Assembly: GCA_902788605.1 (NCBI GenBank)
Contig: CADAKX010000011.1
Location: 1 to 64,000 of the forward strand
Origin: an uncultured Prevotellaceae bacterium
GTDB lineage: Bacteria > Bacteroidota > Bacteroidia > Bacteroidales > Bacteroidaceae
Reading direction: 5' to 3'
Length of the DNA: 64,000 bases
Numbering within the stretch: position 1 is the stretch's first letter; the number at the start of each line of letters is the position of its first letter. The notes under the pieces were generated by a model. It was not told the origin of the DNA, made no database searches, and saw only the letters and a list, made by a program, of their open reading frames with translations. Position numbers and translations under genes: made by a program. Of the stretch, positions 62,142 to 64,000 are shown one piece after another.

Positions 62142-63065
62142 CTATTCTGAAACGGAATTCACAAGGTCGAGTATTTGCTCGACCTTTTTTTCTGTGGGTA
62201 GGGTGGCGTCAATCCAATGGATGGTGAAGCCACGGCGCTCCATACCGCGGAACCAAGTCATCTGTCGCTTGGCAAACTGATGGATGGCGATTTCCAGTTG
62301 GCGGAACATCTCGTCGTAGGACAGTTGGCCGATGACATATTCGGTGAGGAACTTGTATTCCAGACCGTAATAGATCAGGTCTTCTGCAGGAATGCCGCTG
62401 TCCAGCAGACCACGCACCTCGTCCACCATGCCCTCGTCGAGACGGGCCTTGAGACGACGCGTGATCTTCTCGCGGCGCAACTCGCGGTCGATGTTGACGC
62501 CGATAATCGTAGAGGGGATAGGAGGCAACTCGCGCAGGGGCATGGGATGCTCCAGGTTATAGGTCTCAATCTCGATGGCGCGGATGGCACGCTGACAGGA
62601 GTCCACGTCGGTGGTATTGTGCATCACCGAGCCACTCTTCGCCTTCAGCGCCTTGAGCATCTCGGTCAGTTCCTCCAGCGAGCGTCCCTCCAGGCTGTCG
62701 CGCAGGGGCTGGTTCTGGGGCACAGGTGATAGGTGATAGCCCTTCAGCACCGCCTCGATATACAGTCCCGTGCCACCACAGAGGATGGGCTGCACACCTC
62801 GGCTGCGGATGTCCTGATAGGCATCAAAGAAGTCCTGCTGATACTGAAAGAGGTTATATTTGGTGCCAGGCTCGCAGATGTCGATGAGATGATAGGGCAC
62901 ATCGCCATAGTCGCTCAGGTCCTTGCCTGTGCCGATGTCCATGCGGCGATACACCTGACGCGAGTCGGCCGAGAGAATCTCGCCGCCTATGCGCTGAGCC
63001 AAGGCCGCAGCCAATGGTGTCTTGCCACTGGCTGTGGGGCCGAGTATGGTGATGAGGTCTGTCAT
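62142..63065 (-). CDS. miaA: tRNA dimethylallyltransferase
   Basis: 307 residues. It transfers dimethylallyl to N6 of A37 in tRNAs reading UNN codons. It has the P-loop ITILGPTASGKTPLA, SADSRQVYRRMDIGTGK, QPILCGGTGLYIEAVL and QFAKRQMTWFRGM, the latter in the tRNA-binding C-terminal region. The ATG at 63065 is chosen; 10 upstream codons only translate a copy of the thiL stop region. It is downstream of thiL on the same strand. Confidence 0.94.
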   Translation of the reverse strand: MTDLITILGPTASGKTPLAAALAQRIGGEILSADSRQVYRRMDIGTGKDLSDYGDVPYHLIDICEPGTKYNLFQYQQDFFDAYQDIRSRGVQPILCGGTGLYIEAVLKGYHLSPVPQNQPLRDSLEGRSLEELTEMLKALKAKSGSVMHNTTDVDSCQRAIRAIEIETYNLEHPMPLRELPPIPSTIIGVNIDRELRREKITRRLKARLDEGMVDEVRGLLDSGIPAEDLIYYGLEYKFLTEYVIGQLSYDEMFRQLEIAIHQFAKRQMTWFRGMERRGFTIHWIDATLPTEKKVEQILDLVNSVSE

Positions 63066-63070
63066 TGCGC

Positions 63071-63119
63071 TTATTTCTCGCTCAGCGTTTTCCACATTTC
63101 GTTTATTTCTCGCTCAGCG
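63071..63119. repeat. 17-bp direct repeat of the thiL stop region
   Basis: TTATTTCTCGCTCAGCG occurs at 63071-63087 and 63103-63119 (period 32). The right copy contains the thiL stop codon and its last codons; the left copy is in the gap before miaA. Confidence 0.9.
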
Positions 63120-64000
63120 GATTCCAGCCCTGAGCCTTGAGTTCAAACTCCTGGTTGTCGCGGGTGACGAGCTGCAGACCGTATTTCGCCTCGGTGATAT
63201 GTCCGATGAGGCGCACGTCGTCGAGCTCCTTCACCTTCTCCAGGTCGCCGATGGGTACGGTGAACAGCAGTTCGTAGTCCTCGCCGCCATTCAAGGCACA
63301 GGTGGTCACATTCATGTTCATCTCCTCGGCCATCACCGCTGTCTGATAGTCGATGGGAATCTCCTTCTCGTAGATGCGACAGCCAACGCCCGATTGCTTG
63401 CAGATGTGCATCAGTTCGCTGGAAAGACCATCGCTGACGTCCATCATCGCCGTGGGACGGATGCCAGCCTCGCGCAGTTTCTGGATGATATCGCCGCGAG
63501 CCTCGGTCTGCAACTGGCGCTGCAGCAGATACTCCTTGCCGGCAAAGTCGGGACTGAAGTGGGCCAACTCCTCGAGGGCTTTCTTGTCGCCCTTTTTCTT
63601 GGCATCGTTCACCTGACCATAATACACGCTCTTCTCGCGCTCCAGCAGCTGCAGACCCATATAGGCAGCACCCAGGTCGCCCGAGACGCAGACGAGGTCG
63701 GTGTTCTTGGCGCCGTTGCGATAGACGATGTCCTCCTTCTTGGCCTCGCCGATGCAGGTGATGCTGATGGCCAGACCCGTATAGGACGAGGTGGTATCGC
63801 CACCCACGATGTCGACGCCCCATTTCTCACAGGCCAGGCGCAGTCCGGCATAAAACTCCTCCATGTCCTCCACGGTGAAGCGCTTGCTGAGGGCCAGCGA
63901 TACGGTGATCTGGCGAGGCGTGCCGTTCATGGCAAAGATGTCGCTGATGTTGACCATCGCCGACTTATAGCCCAGATGCTTGAGGTCGATATAGGTGAGG
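63103..64000 (-). CDS. thiL: Thiamine-monophosphate kinase (5' end beyond the window)
   Basis: The reading frame is open to the window edge (visible N-terminal part LTYIDLKHLGYKSAMVNISD), so the start lies beyond 64000. It phosphorylates thiamine monophosphate to the pyrophosphate. It is of the PurM/ThiL fold: GVDIVGGDTTSSYTGLAISI, SGDLGAAYMGLQLLERE, MMDVSDGLSSELMHIC and CALNGGEDYELLFTV. About 298 codons are visible of a family length near 345. The end is followed by a duplicated stop region and then miaA. Confidence 0.92.
   Translation of the reverse strand, partial: LTYIDLKHLGYKSAMVNISDIFAMNGTPRQITVSLALSKRFTVEDMEEFYAGLRLACEKWGVDIVGGDTTSSYTGLAISITCIGEAKKEDIVYRNGAKNTDLVCVSGDLGAAYMGLQLLEREKSVYYGQVNDAKKKGDKKALEELAHFSPDFAGKEYLLQRQLQTEARGDIIQKLREAGIRPTAMMDVSDGLSSELMHICKQSGVGCRIYEKEIPIDYQTAVMAEEMNMNVTTCALNGGEDYELLFTVPIGDLEKVKELDDVRLIGHITEAKYGLQLVTRDNQEFELKAQGWNPLSEK

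Noticed and set aside
62723-62738. Two tandem GGTGATA copies in miaA as another heptamer array
   Set aside because: Only two copies within coding sequence; chance is adequate.

Overview
The window looks like a chromosome segment of a Prevotella-type Bacteroidales. The evidence is repeated Bacteroidetes sigma-ABfr promoters (TTTG, 19-20 bp, TAnnTTTG), weak or absent Shine-Dalgarno sequences, secreted proteins with short C-terminal 'NGQR...GLYIVNGKK' tails, many family-43 glycoside hydrolases, and housekeeping proteins of Bacteroidales type (rsgA starting [10 protein letters not shown], an 812-residue S9 peptidase, a DUF2023/flavodoxin pair). No rRNA, tRNA, CRISPR array or complete insertion sequence was seen.

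Layout. 1-8.9 kb is core: a DUF349-repeat protein, CorA, PepD, a membrane flippase-like protein, a membrane-anchored AraC regulator, a lipoprotein and RsmA. 8.9-14.7 kb is an accessory island. It holds a tandemly duplicated non-coding transcription unit, a RAYT-like Y1 transposase with an extra C-terminal domain, a gene-free stretch full of GTGATGGCTT motifs, a CdiA-CT-like nuclease gene bracketed by two small RNA genes of the same family, an HsdR_N-like nuclease gene behind a 280-nt heavily structured leader, and an 85-residue orphan protein. 14.7-24.6 kb is a hemicellulose/arabinan locus with three GH43 genes (four GH43 catalytic modules), a DUF4380 protein, and an inserted MATE/cyclophilin operon. 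24.9-25.8 kb is the flavodoxin operon.

26.2-30.1 kb and 48.6-52.6 kb each hold two adjacent PAS/histidine-kinase genes. In each pair the first gene has lost one catalytic motif (the N-box Asn in one, the phospho-accepting His in the other) and the second is intact. The second pair is fused by overlaps to an AraC-type regulator, and no response regulator is present. 30.2-39.0 kb carries dnaK, a secreted protein, a DUF6621-like/carboxynorspermidine dehydrogenase/recA operon, an OmpA-family protein and an MscS channel. 39.2-44.2 kb is an L-rhamnose catabolic locus (rhaD convergent with rhaB-rhaA-transporter). 44.4-47.6 kb has two secreted proteins and nhaD. 52.7-64 kb is core again: metY, a small secreted protein, frr-rsgA-trmH-like-S9 peptidase-DUF5020, an unknown 176-residue protein, a SIMPL protein, miaA and a truncated thiL.

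The most unusual signals are four. (1) The two promoter- and terminator-bearing small RNAs with compensatory stem changes flank a toxin-like nuclease. (2) The leader RNA in front of the second nuclease is densely structured. (3) The degenerate-plus-intact histidine kinase pair occurs twice. (4) Short arrays with an exact 7-bp period (different sequences, same period) sit at gene ends, two of which supply the non-ATG start codons of rsgA and the trmH-like gene. No database search was possible; family names rest on motif recognition.
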